Assembly (NCBI RefSeq): GCF_000619925.1
Contig: NZ_JHVB01000006.1
Location: forward strand, 1-64,000
DNA length: 64,000 nt
From: Treponema sp. C6A8
GTDB taxonomy: Bacteria; Spirochaetota; Spirochaetia; Treponematales; Treponemataceae
Direction of reading: 5' to 3'
Shown here: in pieces, positions 23,780-32,614 of the stretch
Numbering within the stretch: the first letter of the stretch is position 1
How the letters are laid out: every line of letters starts with the position of its first letter
Program-made: the position numbers and the translations under genes
Notes under the pieces: model-generated
What the model saw: the letters and a program-made list of their open reading frames with translations, nothing else
What the model was told of the DNA's origin: nothing
The model's database searches: none

Positions 23780-24637
23780 ATGCAAATTATTCCCGCAGAG
23801 CAGCTGCCTCCTGCCCTCATTCAGAATTTTCTAAGTCCTCACGAAAAAATGTGCGTCCAGCTTTCCTCTTACGTGCGAAAAAACCGCGCAGACATTTTTG
23901 CAATAAAGGATAATGATGATGAAATCTGCGGCGTCTTCTACGCAAAAGGCACCTTTTTGCACTGTATACCGGATTTCTCCGCACACGCAGCGGAAATTAC
24001 TCAGGTCTTAGGCAACTTCCTGCTTACCCACCCCGTCAAATGCATCAACGGCGAACTTACTGTGTCAGAAAGCCTGAAAGCTCTGTTGCAGTCTACCCAG
24101 GCCTCAGTGCCGGCTGGCGGTCACCAGCCTCAAACCAACCGCTACAAACTCATGTGCCTTTCTCCAGCCGACCAGCTTACCCCGCCAGCAGAGCCCCTTC
24201 AGCCCTGCGATGAAATCCGCCGCATGGCAAATCCGGACCACGACGCAGAAATCATTTTTGACCTGCAAAAACACTATATAATGGAAGAAGTCGCTCCAGC
24301 GGGCAAAAATCCCGGCGATTTAGAAATCAACGTAATTCTAAAGCAAATACTCAAAAACCAGATTTGTCTCACCCTTTTCAGCGATGGAGAACCTGTAGCA
24401 AAGGCAAACACAAATGCCATCGGCTGGAACTGTGTACAGCTTGGCGGTGTTTACACAAATCCTCTTTACCGCCGTAACGGCTATGCCTGCCAGCTGGTAT
24501 ACAACCTTTGCGCCCGCATTCTGCGTACCGGCCGCACCGTTACCCTCTACGTTAAAGAAAAAAATACCCCAGCCCTTGAATTATACAAAAAGCTGGGGTT
24601 CAAAGAGTGCGGATCTTATTCCATCACTTATTTTTAG
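23780..24637 (+). CDS. GNAT-family N-acetyltransferase, two-part (285 aa)
   Basis: The C-terminal ~110 residues form a GNAT domain: VQLGGVYTNPLYRRNGYACQ carries the acetyl-CoA pyrophosphate loop (R-x-x-G-x-A/G) and NTPALELYKKLGFKECGSY is the typical beta6-alpha4 end. The N-terminal ~150 residues look like a degenerate second GNAT-like or substrate domain. The acceptor is unknown. The annotated ATG has no ribosome site and lies directly against a TATAAA, so the true start could be downstream. The stop codon is 2 bp from the stop of the convergent membrane gene. Confidence 0.75.
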   Translation: MQIIPAEQLPPALIQNFLSPHEKMCVQLSSYVRKNRADIFAIKDNDDEICGVFYAKGTFLHCIPDFSAHAAEITQVLGNFLLTHPVKCINGELTVSESLKALLQSTQASVPAGGHQPQTNRYKLMCLSPADQLTPPAEPLQPCDEIRRMANPDHDAEIIFDLQKHYIMEEVAPAGKNPGDLEINVILKQILKNQICLTLFSDGEPVAKANTNAIGWNCVQLGGVYTNPLYRRNGYACQLVYNLCARILRTGRTVTLYVKEKNTPALELYKKLGFKECGSYSITYF

Positions 24638-24639
24638 TT

Positions 24640-24954
24640 CTATTTAAATACGACAGTTATTACAGCAAAGGCACCGATTAAAAAAAACATGTAAACAAGG
24701 CCAAGCGTCGCCGCAATCTGAGGAAAGCTTAAAAGCATAGCCGCCCAGACAAGAGTCAGCGCTCCAAGCGAAATGGCAGTCATTCCGCTTCCCTTAGCCC
24801 TAAAAGCATTTTTTCTTTGGCTTACTTCGTCTGCCACAGAACTTGCATTCAGTTTTTCAAGGAAACTTCCGGAAAGAAAGTAAATCCCTGTCCCGATGAA
24901 AGCCAGCCCTGCAAGAAAAGCTAAAATAATTAGAACTACAATTTTAATACTCAT
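24640..24954 (-). CDS. Small three-helix membrane protein
   Basis: A 104-residue protein with three predicted transmembrane segments (residues ~4-28, ~58-77 and ~83-102) and a short polar loop rich in Arg/Lys/Ser between the first two (EKLNASSVADEVSQRKNAFRAK). I do not recognise a family. It ends 2 bp from the convergent GNAT gene, so their transcripts probably overlap at the 3' ends. It lies downstream of htpG but is separated from it by terminators. Confidence 0.65.
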   Translation of the reverse strand: MSIKIVVLIILAFLAGLAFIGTGIYFLSGSFLEKLNASSVADEVSQRKNAFRAKGSGMTAISLGALTLVWAAMLLSFPQIAATLGLVYMFFLIGAFAVITVVFK

Positions 24955-24967
24955 AAATCTCTAAAAA

Positions 24968-24988
24968 CGGCAAAACACAGTTTTGCCG
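24968..24988 (-). terminator. Terminator downstream of htpG
   Basis: CGGCAAAAC, ACA loop, GTTTTGCCG: a perfect 9-bp stem followed on the minus strand by TTTTT. Confidence 0.7.
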
Positions 24989-25009
24989 AGCCATTTTCAC
25001 GATGAACCT

Positions 25010-25035
25010 AAACTGACCCTTTCGGCTCAGTTTTT
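25010..25035. terminator. Second hairpin between htpG and the membrane gene
   Basis: AAACTGA (25010-25016) pairs with TCAGTTT (25027-25033). On the plus strand it is followed by more T, so it could stop transcripts running toward htpG. Confidence 0.5.
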
Positions 25036-25056
25036 AACGGTTCTTCGATTATCGGC

Positions 25057-27036
25057 TTATTTTGAAAGCAGGTTGTTCAAGTGTTTAACAAACTCAGCTG
25101 GTTCCTTAAGCTCAACGCCTGCAATCAGCAAAGCCTGATCAAGAAGAACTTCAGAAACATCAGCAATCAATGCTTCGTCATCGCTTTCCTTAATCTTTGC
25201 AAGGATAGGATGGTCGCCGTTTACTTCAAGAATAGGCTTGATTTCCGGTCCCATCTGCCCCATTGCCTTCATCATGCGTTCCATCTGGTAGCTAGGATCG
25301 TTTTCATCAACAACGATACATGAAGGGTTTTCGCCGCTCAAAGTCTTGGAAAGTTTAACTTCCTTAACCTTGTCGCCAAGTGCCTTCTTGATTTTTTCTA
25401 CAACCGGCTTGAACTCTTTTTCTTTCTTTTCAGCTTCTTTTTTGTCACCGCCAAGGTCCTCGTCGCTGCCGGCGCGGTTTACAGCCTTAAGCTCGAACTC
25501 ATTCTTGTATTTGCCAAAGCCAGGAATAACAATGTCATCGATATCATCATCAAGGATAAGAACTTCAAAGCCCTTGTCTGTGTAAGCTTTTACAAGTGGG
25601 TTTGCGCGAAGGTTCTTTTCATCGCTTCCGCTGATGTAGAAAATTGCCTTCTGGTCAGTCTTCATACGCTGAACATAGTCTGCAAAGCTTGTGTAGTTGC
25701 CGTCGCCGGTACCGCTTGCATCTGTAGACTTAAAGCGGATGATTTCTGCAATTTCGTCGCGGTTTTCGTAGTCTGAATAGAGACCTTCCTTCATTGGACG
25801 GTTGAAGTTCTTTACAAACTTATTCCAGTCTTCAATTGCCTTCTTTTCATCATCACTTCGTTTATCAGCCTCGGTTTTGCGGGCCTTGTCAGCATCCTCA
25901 CCCATTTTTTTGAATTCACCAAGAAGCTTTTTAACAGACTGCTTTTTGATGTTTTCAAGAATTCTGTTCTGCTGAAGGATTTCGCGGCTTACGTTCAAAG
26001 GTAAATCCTCTGAATCGATAATACCGCGTACAAAGCGCAGGTAAGATGGCAAAAGCTCACGGTCATCATCAGTGATGAAAACGCGTTTTACATAAAGTTT
26101 TACGCCGCTCTTGTAGTCTGCCTGATACATGTCAAAAGGTGCATTCTGTGGAACGTAGAACAAAGTTGTATATTCCTGAGTTCCTTCTGCATGTGTATGA
26201 ACGTAGTGGAGAGGGTCATTTCCGTCGTGGCAGTTTGTTTTATAGAATTCGTTGTAATCTTCTTTTTTAAGTTCAGATTTAGAGCGTTTCCACAAAGCTG
26301 ATGCAGTATTTACCTGATCGATTTTGCTTTCGCTGCCTGTTTCTTTTCCCTTGTCATCATATTTTTTCTGTTCATAGTGAAGGAAAATTGGGAATGCAAT
26401 GTGGTCTGAATATTTTTTGATGAGCTCTTCAATCTTCCAGCGACTAGCATATTCCTTGCTGTCGTCGTTCAAGTGCATTTCGATTGCTGATCCGCTGAGT
26501 TCTGGCTTATCAAAGCCGTATTTTTTAGCAACTGCGCTGTCTGCAGCAACCTCATCAAGTTCGTAAGAGTTTGTACCGTCAGAAGACCAGTGCCAGATTT
26601 TTCCGTCGCCTGCAGCCTTGCGTGTATAAACGTCGATTTTTTTAGCAGCCATGAATGCAGAGTAGAAACCTACACCAAACTGACCGATAAGAGCAGAATC
26701 TTTTGCTGCGTCTCCGCTTAATTTTTCAAAGAATGATTTTGTGCCTGAGCGGGCGATTGTACCGATGTTGTTTTCAAGGTCGCTGTCTGTCATACCGATA
26801 CCAGAATCCTGAACGGTAAGAATGTTTTCTTTTTCATCAAAAGTGATGTCGATGCGCGGTGTAAAGGAAATTGATTTGTACGCTTCATCAGAAACGGTAA
26901 GGTACTTGAGCTTGTCCAAAGCATCCGATGCGTTAGAAACAATTTCGCGAAGGAAAATGTCCTTGTTCGAATAAAGCGAATGGATAAGCAGCTGCAAAAG
27001 CTGGTTTACTTCTGTCTTAAACTGATGTGTTGCCAT
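25057..27036 (-). CDS. htpG: Chaperone protein HtpG (bacterial Hsp90)
   Basis: A 659-residue Hsp90: an N-terminal GHKL ATPase domain with EIVSNASDALDKL (catalytic Glu and metal Asn), DSGIGMT and GQFGVGFYSAFM lid motifs, a middle domain with GIIDSEDLPLNVSRE, and a C-terminal dimerisation region with PILEVNGDHPIL. It lacks the eukaryotic MEEVD tail, as expected. The start MATHQF at 27036 is preferred over an upstream in-frame ATG because AGAGG lies just before it and homologues begin there. It stands alone with its own terminator. No CIRCE element was seen upstream. Confidence 0.97.
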   Translation of the reverse strand: MATHQFKTEVNQLLQLLIHSLYSNKDIFLREIVSNASDALDKLKYLTVSDEAYKSISFTPRIDITFDEKENILTVQDSGIGMTDSDLENNIGTIARSGTKSFFEKLSGDAAKDSALIGQFGVGFYSAFMAAKKIDVYTRKAAGDGKIWHWSSDGTNSYELDEVAADSAVAKKYGFDKPELSGSAIEMHLNDDSKEYASRWKIEELIKKYSDHIAFPIFLHYEQKKYDDKGKETGSESKIDQVNTASALWKRSKSELKKEDYNEFYKTNCHDGNDPLHYVHTHAEGTQEYTTLFYVPQNAPFDMYQADYKSGVKLYVKRVFITDDDRELLPSYLRFVRGIIDSEDLPLNVSREILQQNRILENIKKQSVKKLLGEFKKMGEDADKARKTEADKRSDDEKKAIEDWNKFVKNFNRPMKEGLYSDYENRDEIAEIIRFKSTDASGTGDGNYTSFADYVQRMKTDQKAIFYISGSDEKNLRANPLVKAYTDKGFEVLILDDDIDDIVIPGFGKYKNEFELKAVNRAGSDEDLGGDKKEAEKKEKEFKPVVEKIKKALGDKVKEVKLSKTLSGENPSCIVVDENDPSYQMERMMKAMGQMGPEIKPILEVNGDHPILAKIKESDDEALIADVSEVLLDQALLIAGVELKEPAEFVKHLNNLLSK

Positions 27037-27206
27037 TTTATAACCTCTTATACGATTTAAAATCAAAATAATTCACTAATTAAAATAATAATAAAGCGAT
27101 ATAAGAGGCAAGAAAAAAAGACAATTTTAAAGAGAATAAATAATACCATATTCCTCATTTAAAAATCATGTGTTATTCTATAAAAAAACTATAAGGCGGT
27201 GAGAAA

Positions 27207-28535
27207 ATGAAAAAGTTCAACTTTTCAAGTTCAACAGTAAAATTGGGAATAATTTTTGCCCTTGTACTCTTGTTTTTGATTCCAATCGGCTTAATCGATA
27301 ATCTGATTTACGACAGAAAAAGCTACCAGCGCGAAGCAATTGAGTCTATTACAGAGCCACTCGGCGGCGAAGCTGAAATCCAGGGGCTTGTAATTGCAGT
27401 TCCTTATAAAAGTTACAAAGAATGGGTTGATTCCAAGGATAAAACTCATATAGACGTTATGACAAAGTACGCAATTTTTGCGCCTGACAGCTACAATGCG
27501 GATTTTTCAGTTAATCCTTACTATCTGACCCGCGGAATTTTCAAAGTTCCTGTTTTTAACGGCGACATAGACCTCAAGGCAGAATTCAGTAATTTTGATT
27601 TTTCATACTTTGGCATTGAAGCAAAAGATATTATTGAAAAAGATGCCGTTTTGATTATGGGCTTTTCAAATACAAAAAATCTGACTGCTCAGCCAAAAAT
27701 CAGCATAAACGGAAATCAGCTTTCTTTATCACCAATCAAATATGATTCAATTTCTCCATTTTCGACATCAGTTTATTACACTCTTTCAGGAATTAATTTG
27801 AAAGAAAAAATGGCGCTTACAGGAAAAATTGAATTCCAGGGCGGCGAAAATATTAAAATCCGTCCTATTGCCACAGACAACTATTTTTCTATGAAATCTG
27901 ACTGGACTTCACCAAGTTTTTCAGGTGGCTGGCTTCCAAAAGAACGCAATATTACAGATAAAGGATTTAACGCTGTCTGGAACATTGCCGGTTTGAGCAC
28001 CGTTTATCCAAAAAGCTGGCTGAGCGAAAAAGAATTTAGTCCGGAATCATTAAACGTTTCCTTTATTATTCCTGTGGACGCTTACAAGAAAACTGAACGC
28101 AGCGTAAAATACGCCCTTTTGTTCTTAATCATTCCATTTATTGCCCTTTTGATTTCAGAAATTTTCTCCAAAATCAAAATCCACCCTATTCAGTATTGTC
28201 TGATTGGTTTTGCCGACGTAATCTTCTATCTTCTTTTGCTTTCGATTTCCGAGCATATTCCTTTTGACTTTACTTATTTAATTTGTGCGATTTGTGTCAG
28301 CCTTTCGACTTTGTTCTACGCCTCGGCAATTTTCAGAAAAATCAAATGGGGCGGTCTTTTGAGCGGAGTTCAGTTCATATCATACATCTTCCTTTACGGA
28401 ACCCTGCAGGCCGAAGACTATGCACTTTTGATTGGAAGTATCGGATTGTTCATAGTTGTAGTTCTTTTGATGTTCATTACCCGAAAAATTGACTGGTATG
28501 AACTTGGAAACGAATTGATGCTGGAAAAAAAATAA
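27207..28535 (+). CDS. CreD-like inner membrane protein
   Basis: A 442-residue membrane protein with the CreD layout: one N-terminal helix (LGIIFALVLLFLIPIGLI) followed by RKSYQREAIESITEPLGG, a large extracytoplasmic beta-rich domain (~residues 40-300), then four or five C-terminal helices (from YALLFLIIPFIALLISEIF on). CreD has no known biochemistry. In E. coli it belongs to the CreBC regulon, but no two-component genes are near here. It has its own GGCGG ribosome site and a strong terminator 6 bp after the stop. Confidence 0.82.
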   Translation: MKKFNFSSSTVKLGIIFALVLLFLIPIGLIDNLIYDRKSYQREAIESITEPLGGEAEIQGLVIAVPYKSYKEWVDSKDKTHIDVMTKYAIFAPDSYNADFSVNPYYLTRGIFKVPVFNGDIDLKAEFSNFDFSYFGIEAKDIIEKDAVLIMGFSNTKNLTAQPKISINGNQLSLSPIKYDSISPFSTSVYYTLSGINLKEKMALTGKIEFQGGENIKIRPIATDNYFSMKSDWTSPSFSGGWLPKERNITDKGFNAVWNIAGLSTVYPKSWLSEKEFSPESLNVSFIIPVDAYKKTERSVKYALLFLIIPFIALLISEIFSKIKIHPIQYCLIGFADVIFYLLLLSISEHIPFDFTYLICAICVSLSTLFYASAIFRKIKWGGLLSGVQFISYIFLYGTLQAEDYALLIGSIGLFIVVVLLMFITRKIDWYELGNELMLEKK

Positions 28536-28540
28536 AAAGA

Positions 28541-28569
28541 AAAGCCGCTCTGAAAAGAGCGGCTTTTTT
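28541..28569 (+). terminator. Strong terminator after the CreD-like gene
   Basis: AAGCCGCTCT, GAAA loop, AGAGCGGCTT then T-run: a perfect 10-bp GNRA-capped stem. The A-rich 5' side makes it work on the minus strand too. Confidence 0.92.
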
Positions 28570-28586
28570 AATAACTATTCCTTGTC

Positions 28587-29330
28587 CTACTGTAATTCAG
28601 CTTCTTCAGAAACTTCTTCTACATGTGAATACCATTGATTGATTAGTGTTTGAATAGGAGAATGTGCAAAACCAAGACGGTCATCAGCGTCGAATGGCTG
28701 TTTAACTACACGACAGAGAGAAACCTCGTCTTTTGTTACAGTGTCTAATGCTTCTTTTGCAGAATCAAAATCATCTTTTACATTTGCAGAAAGCTTAAAA
28801 TCAACTCCCTCTGCATGATAATAAAAATCCCCGATGTAAATGTATTTTTCATCTTCTGGAATTTTAATTTTAAAGTACATAGGAAGCATTACAGGAAGAA
28901 GATGTGAACCGCCTATAAATGCAGTTGCACTTGTTAAGTAAAGTATTCTGTCTGGGCCAACTGTGTATTTAATATAGAAGTAATTATTGTTTGCAACCCA
29001 TGCTTTTGAATTAAACAAACTTAAAGTTGGTTTAAGTATTGTAGTGTAAGAAATCGAGCCGCTCTTTGACGGTTTTTGTATCATTCCAGGTGTATAAAAA
29101 GGAAGTACTACAATATCCTTAAAATCTCGTCTTTCTTCCGGGATTTCAAATGCATCATATAAATAGTTTCTGTCTATATCAGTGCTAAAGTGAATTCTGC
29201 CTACAACTATAACCTGATCTTCCGAAGGAGTTCCTATTGTTTTCTTGCTGTCAGACTGTGCAAAGCTGATATTTGTAAAAACAGCAAGGATTATGGAAAG
29301 AATTAATACTTTATTTTTCATTTTGTCCAT
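28587..29330 (-). CDS. Secreted protein of unknown function (247 aa)
   Basis: It has an N-terminal signal peptide (KNKVLILSIILAVFTNISFAQ, cleavage probably after SFA) and no lipobox, so it is periplasmic or secreted. The mature part is beta-rich with many aromatic residues (YYHAEGVDF, YLYDAFEIPEERRDF). I do not recognise a family. It overlaps the upstream gene by 13 bp. The two products share the signal-peptide style and a short Ser/Lys-rich start, and look like a translationally coupled pair of periplasmic proteins. Confidence 0.7.
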   Translation of the reverse strand: MDKMKNKVLILSIILAVFTNISFAQSDSKKTIGTPSEDQVIVVGRIHFSTDIDRNYLYDAFEIPEERRDFKDIVVLPFYTPGMIQKPSKSGSISYTTILKPTLSLFNSKAWVANNNYFYIKYTVGPDRILYLTSATAFIGGSHLLPVMLPMYFKIKIPEDEKYIYIGDFYYHAEGVDFKLSANVKDDFDSAKEALDTVTKDEVSLCRVVKQPFDADDRLGFAHSPIQTLINQWYSHVEEVSEEAELQ

Positions 29331-29929
29331 ACCTCAACCTGTTCATTTATTACAGACTCCCATGCGGTTCCTGCGTATACTTTTGCGCATTTTTTAATAA
29401 AACCTTTATAATATCCTCCGTAGTATTTAAGAAAGTCTTCGTCTATTGTTTTAGAAACAACAATAACATCCTTTGTTTGACCATCTTCATTTCTTATAGT
29501 TGCTCTATAACAGTAGTAAAAGCCAGGCTCTTCTGGAACTTTTAATTTATAGCCTTTAAAAGTGTCATTTTCACAATAATTTAAATAGCTTGGTGTCATT
29601 GAATCTTCGATAACCGGAGAACCATCCCAGACTTTTGCATCAATCAGCATGGTTTCAAAAATATAAGTTGAGCCAGGAATAAGAGGAGTTGAGTAAAACT
29701 TTGGCAGCTTTAAGGTTTCCCTGTTATGAGGAAATTCAGGATCAATCTGAATTAAATCTCTTGGTATATACCAGGACATTGGAAAGAAAAATACACAACT
29801 GTTTTCCGGAGTCATTTCCGGGTCAATTGTTTCCTTTTGTTTAGAATTCTTACTCTGTGCAAACGAATAGCCGGTAAGAATTGTCGTTAAGATTATGGCA
29901 AGAACGCCAAGTTTCATAGTTTTTTTCAT
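29318..29929 (-). CDS. Secreted protein of unknown function (203 aa)
   Basis: A signal peptide (MKLGVLAIILTTILTGYSFAQ) is followed by a polar linker and a beta-rich domain with conserved-looking PMSWYIPRDLIQIDPEF, GSTYIFETMLIDAKVWDG and FYYCYRATIRNEDG. The latter two give an overall feel of a jelly-roll or Ig-like fold, but no family is recognised. Two internal Cys (YCEN, YCYR) could form a disulfide. It is the first gene of the pair with the 247-aa secreted protein, which starts inside its last codons. Confidence 0.7.
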   Translation of the reverse strand: MKKTMKLGVLAIILTTILTGYSFAQSKNSKQKETIDPEMTPENSCVFFFPMSWYIPRDLIQIDPEFPHNRETLKLPKFYSTPLIPGSTYIFETMLIDAKVWDGSPVIEDSMTPSYLNYCENDTFKGYKLKVPEEPGFYYCYRATIRNEDGQTKDVIVVSKTIDEDFLKYYGGYYKGFIKKCAKVYAGTAWESVINEQVEVWTK

Positions 29930-29971
29930 AATAAAAGCCTATCAAAAACTTAGCATTCTTGCAATTAAACG

Positions 29972-31144
29972 TTACAGCAAATAAACAACAATTCCCAAAA
30001 TCACCAGTAGAACCACATTGTAGAACGTAAATGTGCCGAAGTAGTTTCCGCCGGTGTGAGATTTTGCTTCGTCGCTGACAGAGTAGAGCTTGAAGGAAAT
30101 TACGCTGGCCATGGAAGCAATGAGGGTGCCGAGGCCGCCGACGTTTACGGCTAGAAGCAGCATGGCGCCATTCTGGGTGAAGCCGCTTAGAAGCAGGGCG
30201 GCGGGAACGTTGCTGATTACCTGACTTGTGACAATTCCTGTAATGTAGGTTGAAAGCTGGGTTGAAAGCATGGAATTTATGAAATCTGAAAAAGCCTGCA
30301 CCGTTGAAAGTGTTTTTGTGAAAATGAAAAAGCCTGCGAATGTGAACAAAAGACTGTAATCAACTTTTTTGAAAAGGCGGAAGTTGCAGACTGCCATTAC
30401 TGCGGCAGTGAAAATCAGCATGTAAAGATAATTTATTACGCGGAAAACGGCTAAAAGGCAGATAATGAAATCTGCTACATAGAGGAAGGTACGGAAATCA
30501 ATTTTGATAAAAGTAAGCTGATTTTGAAGAACATTACCCGAAAGCTCGTGAGGTTCTTCAGCGCCACCGTGCTCTGCAAGCTTTTTTCTTGTAAGGAATA
30601 AAATCATTATGGCGAGGATGAAAAGCGATGGCAGGGCGATTTTTGCAGTGAGGGCAAAGAATTCTAGGGCAGAAAATCCATAGTATGAGAACAAATAAAG
30701 GTTCTGCGGATTTCCCATTGGGGTGATGCAGGAACCAAGGTTTGCGGCAAGAGTTTCCAGCACAACAAGTTTCATCGAAGGAAGTCCGATTCGCTTGAAA
30801 ATCAAAAGGGAAATCGGGACAAAGGTCAAAAGGGCAACGTCGTTTGTAACGAACATTGAACTGAAAAAGACCAGATATGTCAAAAGAAAATAAAGTGAGC
30901 GGCGGGTTTTGCAGAGGCGCAAAAGTTTTGCCGCAATAAAATCCAGGTAATTCTGACTCTGAAAAGCCTTAATTACAATCATCAGAGAAAAAAGGATTGC
31001 GATTGTACGAAAGTCGATTGCTTCAAGACAGAGGCTTGGAGCAGGGCGGACAGCGGCAACTGCCACCACAGCAAGGAATAGAGCCGCAGAAAGAACAGGC
31101 TCCTTTTTAATAAAGTTTATAATAGAAGAAAATGCGTTTTTCAT
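29972..31144 (-). CDS. SLC13/ArsB-NhaD superfamily anion transporter
   Basis: A 390-residue protein with about ten membrane helices. It carries the ion-transporter-superfamily signature around SMFVTNDVALLTFVPISLL (first re-entrant Thr-Asn motif) and the second half ITPMGNPQNLYLF plus VISNVPAALLLSGF. Relatives move citrate and other dicarboxylates or arsenite with Na+ or H+, and the substrate here is not deducible. It is slightly shorter than usual. Its ATG overlaps the upstream HAD phosphatase stop (ATGA), so it is the last gene of the LysR-UDG-HAD-transporter run. Confidence 0.82.
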   Translation of the reverse strand: MKNAFSSIINFIKKEPVLSAALFLAVVAVAAVRPAPSLCLEAIDFRTIAILFSLMIVIKAFQSQNYLDFIAAKLLRLCKTRRSLYFLLTYLVFFSSMFVTNDVALLTFVPISLLIFKRIGLPSMKLVVLETLAANLGSCITPMGNPQNLYLFSYYGFSALEFFALTAKIALPSLFILAIMILFLTRKKLAEHGGAEEPHELSGNVLQNQLTFIKIDFRTFLYVADFIICLLAVFRVINYLYMLIFTAAVMAVCNFRLFKKVDYSLLFTFAGFFIFTKTLSTVQAFSDFINSMLSTQLSTYITGIVTSQVISNVPAALLLSGFTQNGAMLLLAVNVGGLGTLIASMASVISFKLYSVSDEAKSHTGGNYFGTFTFYNVVLLVILGIVVYLL

Positions 31145-31785
31145 ATTAATTTTTCCAAATCTTCAGGCTTTTCAACAATATAGTCAGCAGCGGCAGCTTC
31201 AAATTCTTCACGGCTTCCGTAGCCAAAAAGAACTCCTGCGCATTTCAGACCTGACTGATGGGCACCTTCTACATCAAATTTGCGGTCACCAACCATAAGG
31301 ATTTTTGAGCGGTCGGTAATTCCGTTCAGTTTTATTGCATACTCAATTACATCAGTTTTTTTACTGCGGCTTTCGTCCGGCAGACTTCCGCAAATATTGT
31401 CAAAATACTTTGCAATATCAAAATGTTCCATAATTTTTATTGCGGTATGTTCAGGCTTGGAAGTTGCCACAGAAAGCTTACAGCCAAGTGCCTTAAGGCG
31501 CTGCAAGGTTTGGGGAATTCCATCATAAAGGCGGTTTTCCTTATATCCCTGATTATCATAATAATTACGGAAAACTTTTACGGCTTCCTGCAGTTTTTCA
31601 CCAGTGAAGCCAAGTGTCTGTCCCACTGTCAAAACAAGCGGAGGTCCGATATATGTTCTTAAAACCTCATATTCAGGTTCTTTAATATCAAAATGCTTAA
31701 AAATACTTCTGAAAGAATTTAAGATTCCGTCCTGTGAATCAGTAAGGGTACCGTCCAGGTCAAAAAAGATGTATTCAAATTTCAT
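31141..31785 (-). CDS. HAD-superfamily phosphatase, Gph/PpaX-like
   Basis: A 214-residue HAD hydrolase: motif I FFDLDGTLTDS (nucleophile Asp), a helical cap of the phosphoglycolate phosphatase type, motif II (VATSKPE), motif III Lys in RSKKTDVIEYAI, and motif IV ILMVGDRKFDVEGAH. It would hydrolyse a small phosphate ester such as 2-phosphoglycolate or pyrophosphate in the cytosol; the exact substrate is unknown. It is coupled by ATGA to the SLC13 transporter downstream. Confidence 0.87.
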   Translation of the reverse strand: MKFEYIFFDLDGTLTDSQDGILNSFRSIFKHFDIKEPEYEVLRTYIGPPLVLTVGQTLGFTGEKLQEAVKVFRNYYDNQGYKENRLYDGIPQTLQRLKALGCKLSVATSKPEHTAIKIMEHFDIAKYFDNICGSLPDESRSKKTDVIEYAIKLNGITDRSKILMVGDRKFDVEGAHQSGLKCAGVLFGYGSREEFEAAAADYIVEKPEDLEKLI

Positions 31786-31795
31786 TTGTGCTATC

Positions 31796-32614
31796 CTAAC
31801 CGAAAATCTCGTTTTTATGAAGTTCCCCCAGGGAATGAATATTTTTCAGAAGACTGCCTGACTCACCGCCAGTACCGACTCCCGCACCGTTTTTTTCAAT
31901 AAAGTCGCCCAAATCAATCGTAAAGCGGTTCATCGAAAAATGCTGGAAAACATAAACATTATTCCATACAGACGAATTTTGAGCCTGATAAGTTGAAAAG
32001 AGCCTGTCGCGATAGGGAACAAAAAAGTGCTTTGGTTTTAGTTCAGAATAGCCCACAAGCCAGAGTTCGGGAAGAGGGAAGGCTGAAGAAGTGCCTCCTG
32101 CCGACCCACAAGCGCCTTCTACCAGCGCGCAGTGCAGTTTAGCCGTCTGCTCAGCCATCCAAAGCTGGCTTTCTTCTACTAGAAGGCAAATCTTTTCGCC
32201 ACCGTCCTTCATTATCTTTTTTAGCTGGGCAGTTTTTGCACTGTGAACCGGCGTTTTATTAAGGATAATCACATTTTTGCGAAAGTCCGTCTGCAATTCG
32301 GGATTTTTCTTAAAAAATCCATCTGCAATTTTTCCAGCCTGACCAACAAGATAGCGGTTATTTTTTGCCAGCTGCTCGTCTTTTCCGGGGTTATCGCCAA
32401 TCACAATAAGGTGAATGTCATCTTCCTTTGTAAGGCGGTCTAAGTCGCGGTTATAAACAACGCTTGTTTCAAAAGGGTAGTCGGGAGTTTTTGCAGCCTT
32501 AGCAGCCTCTCTCTGCAACTCAGTCAGTTCCGGCGCAGACGCCTTCCACTCTTCAACTTTTGCCTTAAAAATCTCTTTAAAATCGCAGAAAGCCTGCCAC
32601 TGTTTATTAGTCAT
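31796..32614 (-). CDS. Uracil-DNA-glycosylase-superfamily protein
   Basis: A 272-residue protein with a UDG-fold core. IVIGDNPGKDEQ (residues ~71-81) followed by YLVGQAGKIADGFFKK matches the GExPGxxE...FVGxAGxLL active-site region of family 4/5 enzymes. NVIILNKTPVHS and the late VYVFQHFSMNR fit the second and third motifs. The Glu/Ala of motif 1 is Asp-Asn here, and the four Fe-S cysteines of family 4 are absent, so the activity is uncertain. It overlaps the lysR-type gene by 8 bp and probably shares its transcript. Confidence 0.65.
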   Translation of the reverse strand: MTNKQWQAFCDFKEIFKAKVEEWKASAPELTELQREAAKAAKTPDYPFETSVVYNRDLDRLTKEDDIHLIVIGDNPGKDEQLAKNNRYLVGQAGKIADGFFKKNPELQTDFRKNVIILNKTPVHSAKTAQLKKIMKDGGEKICLLVEESQLWMAEQTAKLHCALVEGACGSAGGTSSAFPLPELWLVGYSELKPKHFFVPYRDRLFSTYQAQNSSVWNNVYVFQHFSMNRFTIDLGDFIEKNGAGVGTGGESGSLLKNIHSLGELHKNEIFG